DNA of 64,000 nt from Anarhynchus alexandrinus (GCA_008711295.1 VUYV01000330.1:21559-85558); one strand, 5' to 3'. Positions 1 to 13,006 are shown, numbered from the stretch's first letter. Notes: generated by a model not told the origin, from the sequence alone. Translations and numbers: made by a program.

Positions 1-1592
1 CGCGTCCCGCTGCGCTGCGAGGGACGCAGAAAAGCAGCAAAGCTCACCCAGAGCCCCAGAGCCTCGTCTTGCCCCAAGAGTCGGGCTTCTTTTTCCTCTC
101 GAAAATGCAAATTCAGCTTTACTTTGCAGAAATACCACTGTCTAGGTTAACAAGTAGCTGTAAAACGCCCGGTACCCAAACCAGAACCCGGCCTGCAGCG
201 AGGGGGGTGAGAGCCAGCCCAGGGGGCAACCCCGCTGCTGCCTCTGCGAGCCACCGCGTGCCCCCCTCCGCGCCCTCGGGGAGCCACTCGGTCCCCCCCG
301 GCACGTCCTCCACCAGCAGCTTATTCAGGGGATGGCCTCACGCTCCCGACAGGTTACAGCCGCCGACACCATCCTGGGACAGCCGCCCCTCGGTGCCACC
401 GTCCCCACAGCCTCTCCGGGCTCTGTCCTCGCCCCCTCTTGGACGCAGGGCAGGACGCGTGGCTGGCAGCGGCCCCGTGGCCCCCTTGGAAGGTGGCCGT
501 GGGGACAAGTGCCCCTGCGCATCCCACTGCCGCCGCCGCCGTGCCTGCCGCAGCCCCGGGGCCCCGCCGAGCGACACAGACGGCATTTGGTGGGGGCAGT
601 TTAAGCCCACCAGGATTTAGATTAACCCAGAAAGAAGAGCGGCCAAATGGAGAGCACTGAATTGGGGCGTTTGGCTGCAAATGACAAACTTTGGTCTGAA
701 AACTGTCTGACGAAGGGGCACTTGTCCGATGGCGAAAGCCCCCGCCTTTGGCAGACCGACACTTCTCCGTGGGCGCCCCACAGCAGCGCGGGGCGGGGGC
801 CATGCACGGGGTGCTGTGGCCATGGGGGGGTCAGCAGGGGTGGTCCCGGTGCCCGCGCTGGGCTTCATCTGGCCCTTTGCCAGCGACGTTCCTTCTGCCA
901 AGTGCCCCGAGCAAAGCGGGGTCCCCGTGGCGCTGGCAGCCGGGGTGAGCCCCCGGGCATGGGGCACCGTCCCGCTCCCCGCAGCAGCATCGCCCCCCCT
1001 CGCGCCGCAAATGCCCGGCACAGCTACCCAGCGCGGGCAGCAGGGCTGCCCTGCCCCAAAAAGAGCAAATACAGCTCTCTAACGCCAGTCTTACCGCTGG
1101 TTGTTCTCTTTTTTCCCCAAATTTGGGCCCAGGTTTTGCAGCTACCTATTTTATATACGACTGGGAACTGAATTTTCAGCCTGCCTTGCTGGGAAACCTA
1201 ATATCCCAAAATAAAAATCTATATTTAATACCCTAAGCACATCCAATAGTTACATAATTCACATCTATTAGCTAAGTACAGTAATGAGTGCTCTGCATTT
1301 TTAAAACGTCAGTTAATTGTCTCCCTCCCTCCTGGCAGCGCAGAAGAACAGACAGAAAAGGCACAAAATGAATCCCACAAAACCACATCTGACAGGTTTA
1401 AAAATCTATTTTCCTACAAGGAAACATGGGGAGGACGGGTGATTAATGAAAGACTATGAAGAAAAGGTTTTATCCAGCAGATTAATTTCAACGTGTGTTT
1501 AAATCCTTAGCGGAGTTGGATGAGATGATCGGAGGAGAAGCCGTGGGGGATCCCAGGGGCTGACCGGGTACCCGGGCTGACCGGCTCTGTCA
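1..1592. other. Downstream intergenic sequence, no gene recognised
   Basis: GC-rich with CpG-containing patches to about 1080, then AT-leaning. Several open frames overlap on both strands, as GC-rich DNA produces. None has a recognisable domain, and splice signals cannot be tied to a known protein. Confidence 0.6.
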
Positions 1593-2040
1593 CCCTGCCC
1601 CGCTCCATCGCCCTGTCCAGCTCATCGCCCCGTCCATCTCCATCACCCTGCCCCGCTCCATCGCCCTGTCCAGCTCATCGCCCTGCCCCTCTCCATCGCC
1701 CTGTCCCATTCCATTGCCCTGTCCATCTCCGTCGCCCTGTCCATCTCCGTCGCCCTGTCCATCTCTGTCGCCCTGCCCTGCTCCATCGCCCTGTCCGGCT
1801 CCATCGACCCTTCCATCTCCATTGCCCTGTCCATCTCTGTCGCCCTGTCCATCTCTGTCGCCCTGTCCATCTCTGTCACCCTGCCCTGCTCCATCGCCCT
1901 GTCCATCTCCATCGCCCTGTCCATCTCTGTCGCCCTGTCCGGCTCCATCGACCCTTCCATCTCCATCGCCCTGCCCTGCTCCATCGACCCTTCCATCTCC
2001 ATTGCCCTGCCCGGCTCCATCGCCCTGCCCGGCTCCATCG
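1593..2040. repeat. Minisatellite, 18-bp unit, about 25 copies
   Basis: A tandem array of an 18-bp unit, consensus CCCTGTCCATCTCCATCG on the plus strand, with variants at a few fixed positions (TCC/GCC, ATCTCC/GGCTCC/GCTCC, CATCG/TGTCG). The unit length is a multiple of three, so all frames stay open. This creates long repetitive pseudo-proteins with hexamers such as MDRATE, or glycine-aspartate repeats, on the minus strand. These frames are by-products, not genes. It lies downstream of WDR7 in non-coding sequence. Confidence 0.93.
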
Positions 2041-3659
2041 GGAAACCCAAAGAGAGAAGCCCACAAAGGGGGTGGGGAGATAAAAATCTGTCTCTTGTCA
2101 AAGCATTGGCTTTCTTTGTGAGTTCTAGGAAGGAGGCCCAGTAAATTTGAGCCACGCTGCGTCGCATTTACCTTTGGATGTTCTCGCAGACAGCGTTTGT
2201 TTTGCAGCACACCTTCGCAGCAGCGCACCGCATCCCCAACCCCGGGGATGCCATCATCGCCAGGAGCTCAGCCCGCAGCACCGATGCTCCTTCGGGGGGA
2301 TTTTTTCTTCTTTCCCTGTGGGAAGAGGACTGTTAGGGTCAAGGTGGTGATGCTGGGGAGGTGGAGGGTTGGGGTATTTAAGGCAGAAAGGGGTGGCCGT
2401 CCCCTCCACTGGCACTTGTCTGTCACAGGCGCTGCTCTGCGGTGGCAGTTCGGAGCAGTTTGGACAGGATTTGTAGGAGTTCTTAATTTTAAGCACAGTA
2501 TTGATTCACCTGGAAAACCAAGTAAGCACAACTAGCAAAATCTTAACTTTTTAGAGATGGCCCCTGTTCTGAATCATGCTGACCGTGTTTTACAAAAAGA
2601 AAAATAATTTTCAACATCTGCACATATTTTCCCCTGCAGAGACAAATAACGAGGGCAGGAGAGCGAATATGGCATATATGGAGGGCAATCATTTAAAGCT
2701 TTCATGTTTAGGGAGCAATTAATTATCCAAACCTCCAGTTTTGGGGAAGGAGATATTTAATCTCTTTTAATCCCGTGTGACTCGGACCTCTGACCTGAAA
2801 ACCATGACCTGCGGCATCCCACGCTGCCTCCCGCGGGACGCAGCTGAACGAGGGGCCGCTCTTTTGCAAACGGTCCTTCCATAAATCCCGGGAAGTGCCG
2901 CCCAGGACGGCTTTGCCGTCGGCTGCCTCGCAAGGTGGGCTCTTGAAAGTATAACACGGCAGCGAGCGACTGCAGCACGGCGGCTGCGGCTGCGCCCCGC
3001 TGCCCCCGCTGCCGGCGCAGCCAGGGCTGGCGCAGGGCTGCGGCGCCGCTCTGCACCCACGGGGTGCTGGATTTGGAAGCCGATCCTTTGGGGCTGCACA
3101 CACCTCGCTCGCGGCATGTTCTCGGCTGTATTTTTGACATCAGCTCCGCCGGCTGGCGCTGCCCCTCACCCGCACAACCCACAGCTGACACCGCCTTGTG
3201 CCGAGGCAGCCCGGGCACACCCGAGCGGGGGCTGCGGTGCGTTTCCCCGCGTGGCCCTTTGCCTGCCGCCTGCTCAGTCAGCCAAAGAGCTGGGGCAGGG
3301 CCTTGTTGTTTGTCACTGTGCAAAGAGAGGCTTTGAGGAAGGGTTGTAAAAGCTCTGGAAACACCCACCTTCCCCACCCCCACAGAAATCTGGAAAAATC
3401 ACTCAAATTTCAGGCTAATCTCTTTTAAAATAACAAAAGAAGGCATGGTCTGGTTTTTCTCCCGTACAATTTTTCCTGCATCCTCTTGATAGCAGAGCAT
3501 CCACCTGAAGCGACGGGGAAGGGGATCTCTTGCAGAGCCTGGCCCGTGCCCGTCCCGCGCCCCGGGGACGGTCGGGGTTGGGGCACGGAAGGGCTGCCGG
3601 AGCGGGGACAGGCAGGTGCGGAGCCGCAGCCATCGCTCCCTCCCAAACTGAATAATTAC

Positions 3660-3930
3660 CAGTCACTGCGGATGGAATAAATAAGCTGTCCCTGAGAGGC
3701 AGCTTGTGGTTCCAAGTTCACGAGTCCCATTTATGCTCCTTCCAAATACCCTATATCATTTGTGAGACAGCAGGCCATTAGGGAGTTGATATTAGCCTTA
3801 CCTGCGGGCTTATACGCGAAGATGAATTGCTCTACATAGTCAAAGTATCTCTTCTGCACGAAAAACTACACTGGGATACAAGTGAGGAAAATGAGAACAC
3901 CGAGTGATGCTTTCATTTAATTTACCTGCG
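3660..3930. promoter_or_regulatory. Candidate non-coding regulatory element
   Basis: A non-repetitive, moderately AT-rich segment bordered by GC-rich DNA. It carries homeodomain- and nuclear-receptor-like words (GATATTAG, CAAGTTCA). The call rests on texture only; conservation is untested. Confidence 0.2.
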
Positions 3931-5771
3931 GATGGTGCGATGTGCTCCCATTAACCGCGGAGCGGCATCCGTACGTTAACCACAGCGAGGGTCGTGCGGG
4001 CTTTGCTAATTAACGCTTGGCTCGTGGAAGAGAAGACTCTCCCTCCCGCAGCCGGAGCTCTGCAGCACTTCATGAGCAGGTGGATGTCTTCAGTGAACGG
4101 AAAGGTACAGAAAATTGACACTGAAACAAGTAATCACGGCGGCGTTGGCCGGCGCTCGTGCCGCTTCCCATTTCCCATGGCAAGCGTTCCCCCGGGAATG
4201 CGTGCGCCTGACCCTAAACTTTCCCCATTTTCCAAGCCAGTGCACTTGATGGGAACTCATCTTGCTGCTCTCCCCCTGATTACAGACCCCGCGCCTCGCC
4301 GGGGCCGGGCCCGCTGCCCATTCAGAGGTGGCGGAATCCATTTCACTGACACAGCTTCCCAAAGACTGGGTTTGGGTTTGGGCTCTGGCTTTCACTTGCT
4401 TGTGTCCATTCCCGGCAGCTCGGCAGATGATCTCGCCTGTGAAATAAATGCCGTTCGGTGTTACGCGGAAGGCACAGATGCATATATAGTGTTTTCTTTA
4501 AAACAAACCCGTGTTGGGGAATGACCGCTCCAGAAGCAGTGCTTTAATGTCAGCTTTGTGAGGGTGTTTGCTCCCCCCTTTTCAATTTTTAGCAAGCTAG
4601 TAAAAATCAATAGGCCCGTGTTCCCATCTGCACGCCACCTGACATCCCAGGAATGATCAATGGGGCTGGCGGAGGGTCTCGCAGGAGCGCCGAGGGCGGC
4701 AGCGGCCACAGCAGACCGAGACCCCGGCGCTTGGGCTTCCTCCTCTCCCCGCGTCGGTCCCGGCTGCGGTGGGGCCGCGGTCTGCCGGGATGAGACCAGC
4801 CCCGGCCGCGCCAGAGCGGACAAGGGGGAGCAGTGGCTCTGCGGACAGACCCCTCCGTCAGCTCCGCTCGAGGGCTTCCCCAGGAGCAGCGCGGTTACAC
4901 CGAGGCAGCAGTGCACCGGCAAGCCCGGCGTGCGAAGGCTGTGAGCGAAGCCCGGCGGGGACGTTGCACCGGTCCCCGTCCCGCAGTCCCCAGGCCCGGC
5001 AGAGCCGGCAGCACCAAAATCCCGGGAGAGCCCGGTGAGCCGTGCGGTGCCGAGCATCAGGCGGTGCCACGCAGCACCGGGGCCACCGAGGCTCAAGCGC
5101 CACCCGGAGAAAATCACGTCCCAGGCGGTTCCGCAGCAGTTCCCAGGGAGCCGGGGACGCTGCCCACGAGGAGGCAAACCGCACGGAGACCCTGCCAAAA
5201 ACACGACCTCCATAGCCTGCGGCTGAGGCTGCTGCGCTGGCAGGACACCAGGAAGGGGCTGTGGGGGCTGGCGGGGCCAGTGCCTGGCCAGGGCTGGTCC
5301 GGCAGGCGCCGGCGAGAGGTGGGAGCCATCCCAGGCCACAGAGGCAGGGATGGGGTGGGAATGGCAGGAGCGGGGAGACACCTCCATCTCACCTCTCTCC
5401 CTGCCGAGATGAGCGGAGTTTTATTTCTGGAAGCAATTTAATGGTTTGCTGATAACTTTGATTGGTTTCGTGTCAGGTTAGCTTTTAATCTCTGCTCTGG
5501 TCTGCTTCATTCTTTAAAATAACCGTGATTAAAGGATGCTGTTCCGGTGTCGCACACGCTCATGGGCACGCGTGTGACCACGCACGGGCAGATGGCCCCT
5601 GCCTGCTGCTCCCCCCGGCCCGCTGCTGACACCGCTGGGATTCTGGATGGGACCACACCACGGCTGCCGGTGCTGCTCCTCCTGGAGAAAAGAGCCATGG
5701 AGGAAGGAAAGCTGTTTGGATGGAAGAGGTAACAGAGACACTGACGGCTGCTGCTCTGCAACACGTGGGGA

Positions 5772-5819
5772 GGTGCACCCCAACCCCAGGGAGATGGTGC
5801 ACCCCAGTGCCAGGGAGAA
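5772..5819. repeat. 24-bp tandem duplication
   Basis: Two adjacent 24-bp units starting GGTGCACCCCA and ending CCAGGGAGA differ at a few bases. This is a local duplication in GC-rich non-coding DNA. Confidence 0.75.
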
Positions 5820-6930
5820 TTTTAAGCTACTCCAGTGGCTCGTGCTCCCACCTCAGGCTCAGCCTCACCACCTTCCCATGTGCTGGGAAGAGTCAGGAAG
5901 GAGGGTTTTGGGGTGTAAGACCCCCCCGCAGCTCTCGGGCAGACCCTCGCTCCAACGGGGCTGCTGAGCAGCTTTTGGGAAGGGCACCGCTGGCTGCTGT
6001 GCCTCTCCTCGGCCCCCGAAGTCGCGGAGACCCCCCGACGTACCACATCTTTCACACCCCCAAATGAATTTTCTTCAGATGCAGCCTCTGGGCAGAAAGT
6101 GGACCTGTTCTTGACAAACACACCAGGAGGGGAAAGAAAACCCTGGCCTGAAGTCCCTGGGCACGCTGATGGTTTCCTTCACTCCGGGGCAGATGCAGAT
6201 TTTAATCAATGAGATCGATGGTGGAGGCTCGCGGGCCGCAGGAACGGAGAAGGGGCTGCTGGAGAGCGGCCGCAAGATGGATGACCGGTGGCAAAGGACC
6301 TGGGGGAGGTCAGAGGTGACCGTCACCTTGAGATCCACTCTGCAGCCCACCCCTCTGCACCGGACACTGCCCGGGCTCGCACGGCAGCTCCGTCCCTCTC
6401 GCTGCCCTCACCTGCCCGCTCCCACGGCGTGCAACCACCGCACATGTACACACGCACTTCACGTGAGCGAGGGTTTCTCTCCAGTCGCCATCCCCAGGCA
6501 ACCACCCGCAGAGAGAGCACGTCCTTGCCCAAAACCCGTCTTGTCCCCTCCTGCAGCTTGCCTTTGCCTTGCCCATTCCGGCTCCTCGGGTGCCACCAGA
6601 GACCCTTTCCCGAAGCCCTGCCGCCCCAGAGCCACCTGCCCCAGAACCCAGTGCCCAGGGCCGCCCAGTGTGGCCCCCGCAGAAGGCACTGGTGGCCACC
6701 CGGGGCCATGTCCCATTGGGTTTGGAGCATCTCCAGGGATAGAGAGAGCACTGCCTGCAGGACAGCCTGCGCCGGGGCTTCAGCTCCCCCGTGGCCACCT
6801 TCTTCCCCCTCTCCCTTCCTTCACTGCCGCGTGCCGGCCAGAGAGCTCACCTGAAGGTGAAACCTGGGCTCAGACCCCCATCTCCCCTGGGGGGGAGGAG
6901 GTCAAACTGCCTTTTATTTCAGAGCAAGCA

Positions 6931-7020
6931 CTGGGTTAGAGGGTTTCCTCAAGAGGGCATGTCCGCCNGCTGGGTGAGAAGGTTTCCTCGAGAGGGTTTC
7001 CTCAAGAGGGCATGTCCGCC
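6931..7020. repeat. Tandem duplication beside an undetermined base
   Basis: A 30-bp segment (6938-6967, starting AGAGGGTTTCC and ending ATGTCCGCC) recurs identically at 6991-7020. A related variant, CTGGGTGAGAAGGTTTCCTC, lies between them at 6970-6989. The single N at 6968 directly follows the first copy. The structure suggests a short tandem array with a period of roughly 15 to 53 bp whose true copy number may be unresolved. Confidence 0.8.
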
Positions 7021-10000
7021 TCTCCTCCTGAAAATGTCCCAGCTGCAGGGAAGGCGTGAATGCCCGTTCAGCTCCGTTTCCACCTTGCTGCACGGGACCT
7101 GCGGCCCAGGCGTCCCCCCCAAATTAGGAAGAGGCTGAGGGCTTCTGTCTCCCCGGTGCCGGCCCCAGCCCAGAGCATCGCACCCCCTCCCCGGCCCGGG
7201 GACCCAACGCAAACCCCCCGCACCGGCGCTCCCGGGGGTGCCTCTGCCTTCGGCGTGGATGGTGAGCGCTCTTTGCCGGCGTCACCTCGGCTCCCTGAAT
7301 AGCCCGGCTGCGCCCAACGGCCTTTTCCAGAAAAACAACGATTTGCTGAGATGGTTTTGCCTGGCCCCGAGTTTTTTTGGCAGAGCTAACAGGAGGCCCT
7401 GCCGTCCGCTCTCATAAAAAAACCATTACCCGGGTTTGAAAACGCGGCTCCGCGAGCCCGGGGAGACGGCTCCGCGCGTCTCGGCAGATTGCGCTGGGAT
7501 TTGGGTTCGGCCCCGCAGCGTCTGGTGCCGGCTCCGAGGGCTCCCGCTCCGCCACACGCGCTTCGCCGTCCTCCTCCGAGCACGAGGTTCCCGCTCAGGC
7601 AGACGTCGGCTCCCGGGGTTCATCCTGCTCCCCCTCCTCCTGCCTCTTGCCTTCCTCCTCCTCGAGCCGGCTCTTAAACCAGGGTGTGAGAACGGGGCCT
7701 GTTGGAGAGAAACAGGAAAAATAAAGTCAGAAATCTTTGAGTTATTGAAGATGTAAATGCCATAACGCTGCGTCGGGCCCCGAGCGGGTTCTCGAAGGGG
7801 ACCTTGGGTGTGCTGGCAGTGACGGCCCAGCTGATCTACCAGCACACCCAGTCAGAGCTCTGTCCCTTGGGTATCTTCTCACAGCTCCGTCTTTGCAGGC
7901 CGGGCAGGTAAGCCACGCCAGGATGGTCAGCCAGGCTGCCGAGACCGAAGCCTTCTGCCCAAGCCGGCCGACGGCACCCGGGGAGCCCGAGACCACGCAG
8001 AAGATGAAGAAATGGGTCTCTTAAAGTGAACTTGCAATCGGTGAGATCGGAACGCAGATACTGCTAAAAACAGTATGGCAGTGACCTTCTCTCCACCTTG
8101 GCTCTGGATAAACTTGTAAGAAGAAATACTCTTGCTAGAGTCACTCAGACTTGACCGCAACGCTTGCCTGGACCTCAGGGAAAGACTCACCTCAGGGGGG
8201 GACGAGTACAGCAGCTTTCCCAGCGGCCAGCCCTACCCAGGCACCGGGACCCCCGGCTTTCCCACGGCTCCGCTCACGAGGGGGTGGCACCGAGCGGTGA
8301 CACTGCCAACACAGCGCGCGAGGACACGTGCCTGAGCAGCGAGGGGCAGGAGGCACTCCTCGGTGTCAGAAAGTGGTCTTTTGTTTTGTTTTAGTTTTTT
8401 TAAATCAAATTTAAACTTGCAAGATGTGAAGATTCCATCATCATATTTATGACAAAACCATCAGTTTTCTTTTACTGTATTTTAAATTGGGAGTAGCCCT
8501 ACAGGAGTGAATAAATGCCTGTTTAAAGTTACTTCAGTAAATAAATATCTACCCCCCCCCCCATTTTAAGCTACTCCAGTCCTTCGCAAATAGGTTTCCA
8601 ATTTCCAAAAATCAATTAAAATCAAATATTCTAAACGTAACAACCAACAGCAATCTTCCCGTAGATGTCATTCAGCCTTCATTTTAAAAACAAAATCAAC
8701 ATTCAAAAAGCCATGCTGCTGCAGCAGAAAGTTTCACCTTTTAATTTTTCATACAGGATTAATTTTTAATTTTCAGACATCAGAGCTAGAGGGAAGTTCC
8801 CCAGGAGCCCTCCTGTTCAAAGAGCACTCCAGGCAACTATTGCCATCAAGTGTCAATTTATCACACTGAAGGCTCTGATGCAGATTTTTACTGATATTTT
8901 TTTGTTCCCACAAAAGTACTATCGCTGGAAAAGTTTGGGTGTTTGCTAAAAGCCGGGCGCGGTGCGGACAGCTTGCTGGGAGAACAGAAGCAGCCCCTGT
9001 TTTCCTTTCTCCTCGGGTCCCTGGAAGGCCCATGGAGGGCTGTCCCTGCCCCGCGCTGGGCACTCGGGACCTTCTACCTTCCCTCACTGCGCTATGGCAG
9101 TGGTACGGTGGTGGACGGTGGTACCAGACCACAGCAGCAAAGATGTCATTGGATGTGCCCTCCTCCCACCGGTGTGCAAAGACATGGGACGGACCATCCG
9201 AGGGGTTTAACTTACACACCAGGGTGCTCTTGAGTCTCCTACGGATCCGATGTCCCACGAGTCCCACCAAGGGACAATCCTGCAGACCTTTGAGCTGCAA
9301 CTGGGGGCTGGACACCTGCGACAGCCCCGCTCACTTTTGTCGTGTGCTCCCCGGTGCCCCCGAGATCCCCGAAACTCCCATGTTCCCAAGAGGGCAAAGC
9401 TGCCGTCACCTTTGCTGCCTCTCCATGAGAGGGAGCAGGGAGGAAGAGGAACCTTTTCCCTGCTCGTGCCTTCCCGGCATCGGCGCGGGATGGAGAGAGG
9501 CGAGGGCCGCAGCCGGCCGGGAACTCGCTTCTCCAAAGGGAGACGTAACTCACGGAACTTCTGGTGCTTGTGAGGTGATGTTCAGAAGATATATTCAACT
9601 TTGGGTCCTTCTGCACATTGGCTGCTCGTGGGCGTTCCTGCAGCATCCGGAGAACAAAATGCCTTTGGGTCCTCTCCAATTTCTGCTATTAATGCATTGG
9701 CTTTTAAATATGTAAGCTACTGCTAAGCGTGTTAAAGTCTTCCACTTATGCTTCTTTCCTCGCATACGACTCGTCAAGTTGAGAAAGTACTTTGGCTACA
9801 AAAATGACTATTTGAAACCAAATCCAGTCCCCTCGCAGACAGTTCATATTCTGAGCACTTTCCCCTCCTGCGTCTGAAGGGACACGTCCAGGAGCGAGGA
9901 GCGTCCCGAGCGCCGGTCGGTTCCATGGCCGTGTCCCGCTCCGTGGGGAGGGCCGCCTTGATCCCGGGACAGGGGGGTCGTGCTGCTCGGAGCGGGTGCC

Positions 10001-10579
10001 TGCCCAGCAAGGGGGGGGAGATTGGGAGCGCAGGGTGGACCTCACATCCCACGGTGAGCCCGTCCCAGGAACCCGCAAAGCATGTGCGGGGAGTTCCACC
10101 TGGCAGCAAGAGTGGTGGTAGCCCCCTCCCCACCAGGCTGGGGGGAGCGAGACGCGCGAGGGTGGGCTTCTGAGTCAGCTGCACGGAGTGCTGATCGTCG
10201 GCAAGACACACACCATGCACAACTCCAACATTGCGCTCTTCGGAAAAAATCTGTGATCAATACATCTGATGGAGTTTGCACTGACCTCAGTGCTCTGCAT
10301 TTTCAAACCGCTTTGGGTTTAGGCATGACTGACATATTTTGAGGAAGACATCTGCCAAACACACACGCTTCCCACGTGATCCGGCTCCTGCTGCGGTCGG
10401 CAGCGCTGCCGACGGGACGTGGCTCCTCTGGACCAGGGGCACGGACACGGCGCCGGCAGAGCCCCTTCACGGCTCAGCGCGTCCCCTGCCAGCCCCCGGC
10501 CGAGGAGCCGTGACGCGGGAACGCGGGGGAGCTCTCCCTCATGCTTTATGCAACCGCAAGCAGCAGATTTGAAGTGCCT

Positions 10580-10800
10580 GATACAATTTTTCTAGAGTTT
10601 TTTTTTCTATAAATCTCAAATGACCTCTCATTTCCAGTATCTTACTCCCAATAACGCTAATTAGTGGACAGCCAATCTCCATTGCATCAGTTCAGGCAGA
10701 ATATTGTGTGACAGTTGGGAGACAATCACGCATACGCAATTAATAATGTACAAGTCCATCGCTCTGTATCTCCATCACCTTCTCTCAGGTTGGCTCGTTT
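10580..10800. promoter_or_regulatory. Candidate non-coding regulatory element
   Basis: An AT-leaning unique segment with dense factor-like words: GCTAATTAG, GCCAAT, ATTGCATCA, TGACAG and CAATTAATAATG. It sits between two GC-rich blocks in the downstream intergenic region. This texture is common in vertebrate developmental enhancers, but conservation is not shown. Confidence 0.25.
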
Positions 10801-12239
10801 CCCTCAGCCTTAATGCATGCTCTTTCAAGCTGGGGAAGGGAGCACCTTCCCATTTGATCTCATCTGCCCCTTCCTCTGCCTCCGCTCCTCTGTGTCAGGA
10901 GCCATCCGTCCATCCCTCCTTCCCTCCCTCCCTCCGGCCCCCGCACACCTTCTGAAGGCCGGTCCAGCCGCTCCATCCCTAACGACGTCCCAACCCATCC
11001 CTGCTGCTACACCTCCTCCGGCTGCGACACCCAACGGGACCGATTCTGCCCCTCCTTACCTTTGGCCGCACACTCCTCGCTGCTGCCATGAACATCCCGG
11101 CCGGTCCTCCACGCTTCCAGCCGCGGCGTGGGTGTCACGTCCCTCCTCCTCCTCCTCCCAAGGCTATGCCAGACGCTGCTGGGCTTTATGCGACACTTCA
11201 GGGCAGTTTTGTTACTCAGAGCAGCATTAAATGAATGCAGTGCAACGTCCTGATCACACACACCACTCTGCAATGCGCTCCCCATGCAAAATTAGCCTTG
11301 ATGTGACTTTACACCTCTTGGCCAAAGCCGTGCTTTTATGACGGGGACGGCCATGCCCAGCCTTACGCCAAGGAGGGCAACCTCCTCCACCGCCGCCCTT
11401 GCCCACACCCTGCCGGGCTCGCAGCCGGGACCGGGTTGGTGCCACAACGGCAGCGCCGGGCTGGGGACCGCCCGACTGCCCCGTCACTCCGACAATGCAC
11501 CCAAGGTGGAGGTGCCTGCAGCGCGCCGCACCGCAGGAACGCCGGCAGCGCCACAGGAATGCGGGAATGCTGCGGGAACGCCAGCAGCACGGGCAGCATC
11601 GTCAGCCCAAACTCATCCCGCGGAAGTGGCAGGCGCTTGGTGCCATGGACACCGCGGCCGAGGAGTGGAAGAAGGGCCCCGAAGGGCTCTGGAGCACTCC
11701 GTGTCGTAGCCGAGCGCACAGCCAGATATTCAATTATCAAAAAATGATGCCGCATAAATGAAAAAAATATTGATCTTTTTGCATCAAAATGCAATCATGC
11801 CAAATCAAAAACAATTAACGTCCTTGGATGCAGACATATAGCAGGAAATAGGCACATACTTCTCATAGGTAAATTGCTTAAGGTATAATCTAGGCTTTCG
11901 TATATTCTCATTTCTACTAAACGAGGAGACGGCAGGGGACACTGCGCTCGCCACATTCGACCACAGCTCTGCACAAATCAAACAGTTTATATGTTGCGAA
12001 GTAAACAGCAAAACCAGCGCATCTGATTTTTGAAATTCTTCTGGCTTTTCTTTTTGACCTTTAGTATTTGTACGTATCGATGCTCTCTCTAAACCATCGC
12101 ACAAAAACACCTTGAAGTGTCAAGCTTTAAAAATGAGTCTTCTTTTCTCTTTCTCCTGTGCAGCCTGGATTATCTTGGCCTTGTCAAAATACATTCTCTA
12201 GTTAGAGCTTGGAAATATTTCCCTCCTGGCTCCCAAGTA

Positions 12240-12545
12240 TTGATTTTCCAAGGCTCAGCGCTGCCCGCCAGCCGAGAGGGGAGAGGTGAGGCTTCGCCCG
12301 GCGCTGGCCGTGTCCTGCCCGCCGCCCGCCCCGCTCTGCCTGTATAGGAAATACCGCCGCCGCCGGTGGGGTAACGCACTCCCGCACCTCGCAGATCCAG
12401 CGTCCACACCGTGCCTTTGCGGGTTTCTCCCTCCGGAGGCCGACGAGGCTGTGTCTGACGCGGCGGCGGCCGCCCCCGGCCCCTCCGCAAGCCCCCGGCG
12501 CTGGGCTGCCTCTGCAGCCACACGCAGCCCACGCTTTAAAAATAA
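12240..12545. promoter_or_regulatory. CpG-rich block downstream of the WDR7 3' end
   Basis: About 300 bp rich in G+C and CpG, including GCCGCCGCCGG and GACGCGGCGGCGGCC, starting some 450 bp beyond the proposed WDR7 cleavage site. It is AT-rich on both sides. It resembles a small CpG island. Whether it is a promoter (for example of a non-coding transcript) cannot be seen from sequence. Confidence 0.3.
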
Positions 12546-12984
12546 GGTATATCGCAAATTCCAACCCAAAATACGTTTAGCAACCCTGCCCCGCGCCTCT
12601 GGAAAACCTCAGCGTTTGATTTATTTCCACTCCTTGCTTCGGGGGAGGGCGAGCCAGAGGAGGAGGACAGAGCATCGCCTGGCGCCCGTCAGTGCTGGGC
12701 ACCTTCTGGAGGAATATCCCCGTGTTTGGTTCAGGTATGTTGTTTTGGGAGTGAAGAGAACTTCACCCTCAGCACCCTCCCGCCTTTGCTGTTTTCAATA
12801 TGGGCTGAAGTCCCTTCACCGCCCCCCCCCCCCGCTCGGATGGGGACTGTTCTGCTCTCATTCATGCCCATTTCCAAATGAAAAGAACAAAGTTTCTTAT
12901 ATGGTGAAAAGACTTCAGACTAACGGCCCCTAAGTCAGCAGCAGGCAGTTACTTACACCCCACCAGGCTGACGCCACGACACCA
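12546..12984. other. Short intergenic stretch next to the WDR7 poly(A) site
   Basis: Unique sequence of mixed composition with a C run at 12822-12834. No gene or interspersed repeat is recognised. The GT-rich element following the distal AATAAA lies at its upper end. Confidence 0.55.
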
Positions 12985-13006
12985 AGACTCCTCAGTACAG
13001 CTCCGG

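Larger units (their letters stand above)
2041..12239. other. Downstream intergenic sequence, no gene recognised
   Basis: Mixed GC-rich blocks (about 2800-3350, 4650-5400, 6300-6900, 7150-7680, 10880-11150, 11340-11700) and AT-rich stretches (about 8390-8770, 11750-12140). Long frames here, such as 4461-5387 minus and 6169-6939 plus, are proline/arginine/alanine-rich with no domain, as expected by chance at this GC. No CR1 copy is seen in this 10 kb. Two segments look motif-dense (3660-3930 and 10580-10800) and are listed separately. Confidence 0.55.

Noticed and set aside
1593..2040. Repeat array considered as a CRISPR array
   Set aside because: The units are contiguous with no unique spacers, and the genome is a vertebrate.
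1590..2228. Open frames of up to 212 codons made of GDGAGQ or MDRATE-like hexamers
   Set aside because: They are translations of the 18-bp minisatellite. A unit that is a multiple of three keeps frames open without selection.
4461..5387. 308-codon frame on the minus strand
   Set aside because: Low-complexity Pro/Ala/Arg-rich composition in GC-rich DNA, no domain and overlapping frames on the other strand.
6169..6939. 256-codon frame on the plus strand
   Set aside because: Proline-rich with no recognisable domain. The overlapping frames in the same GC-rich block are equally open.
5818..8579. Shared 17-mer TTTTAAGCTACTCCAGT near 5819 and 8563
   Set aside because: Similarity does not extend beyond the word, and one such match is plausible by chance in 64 kb.
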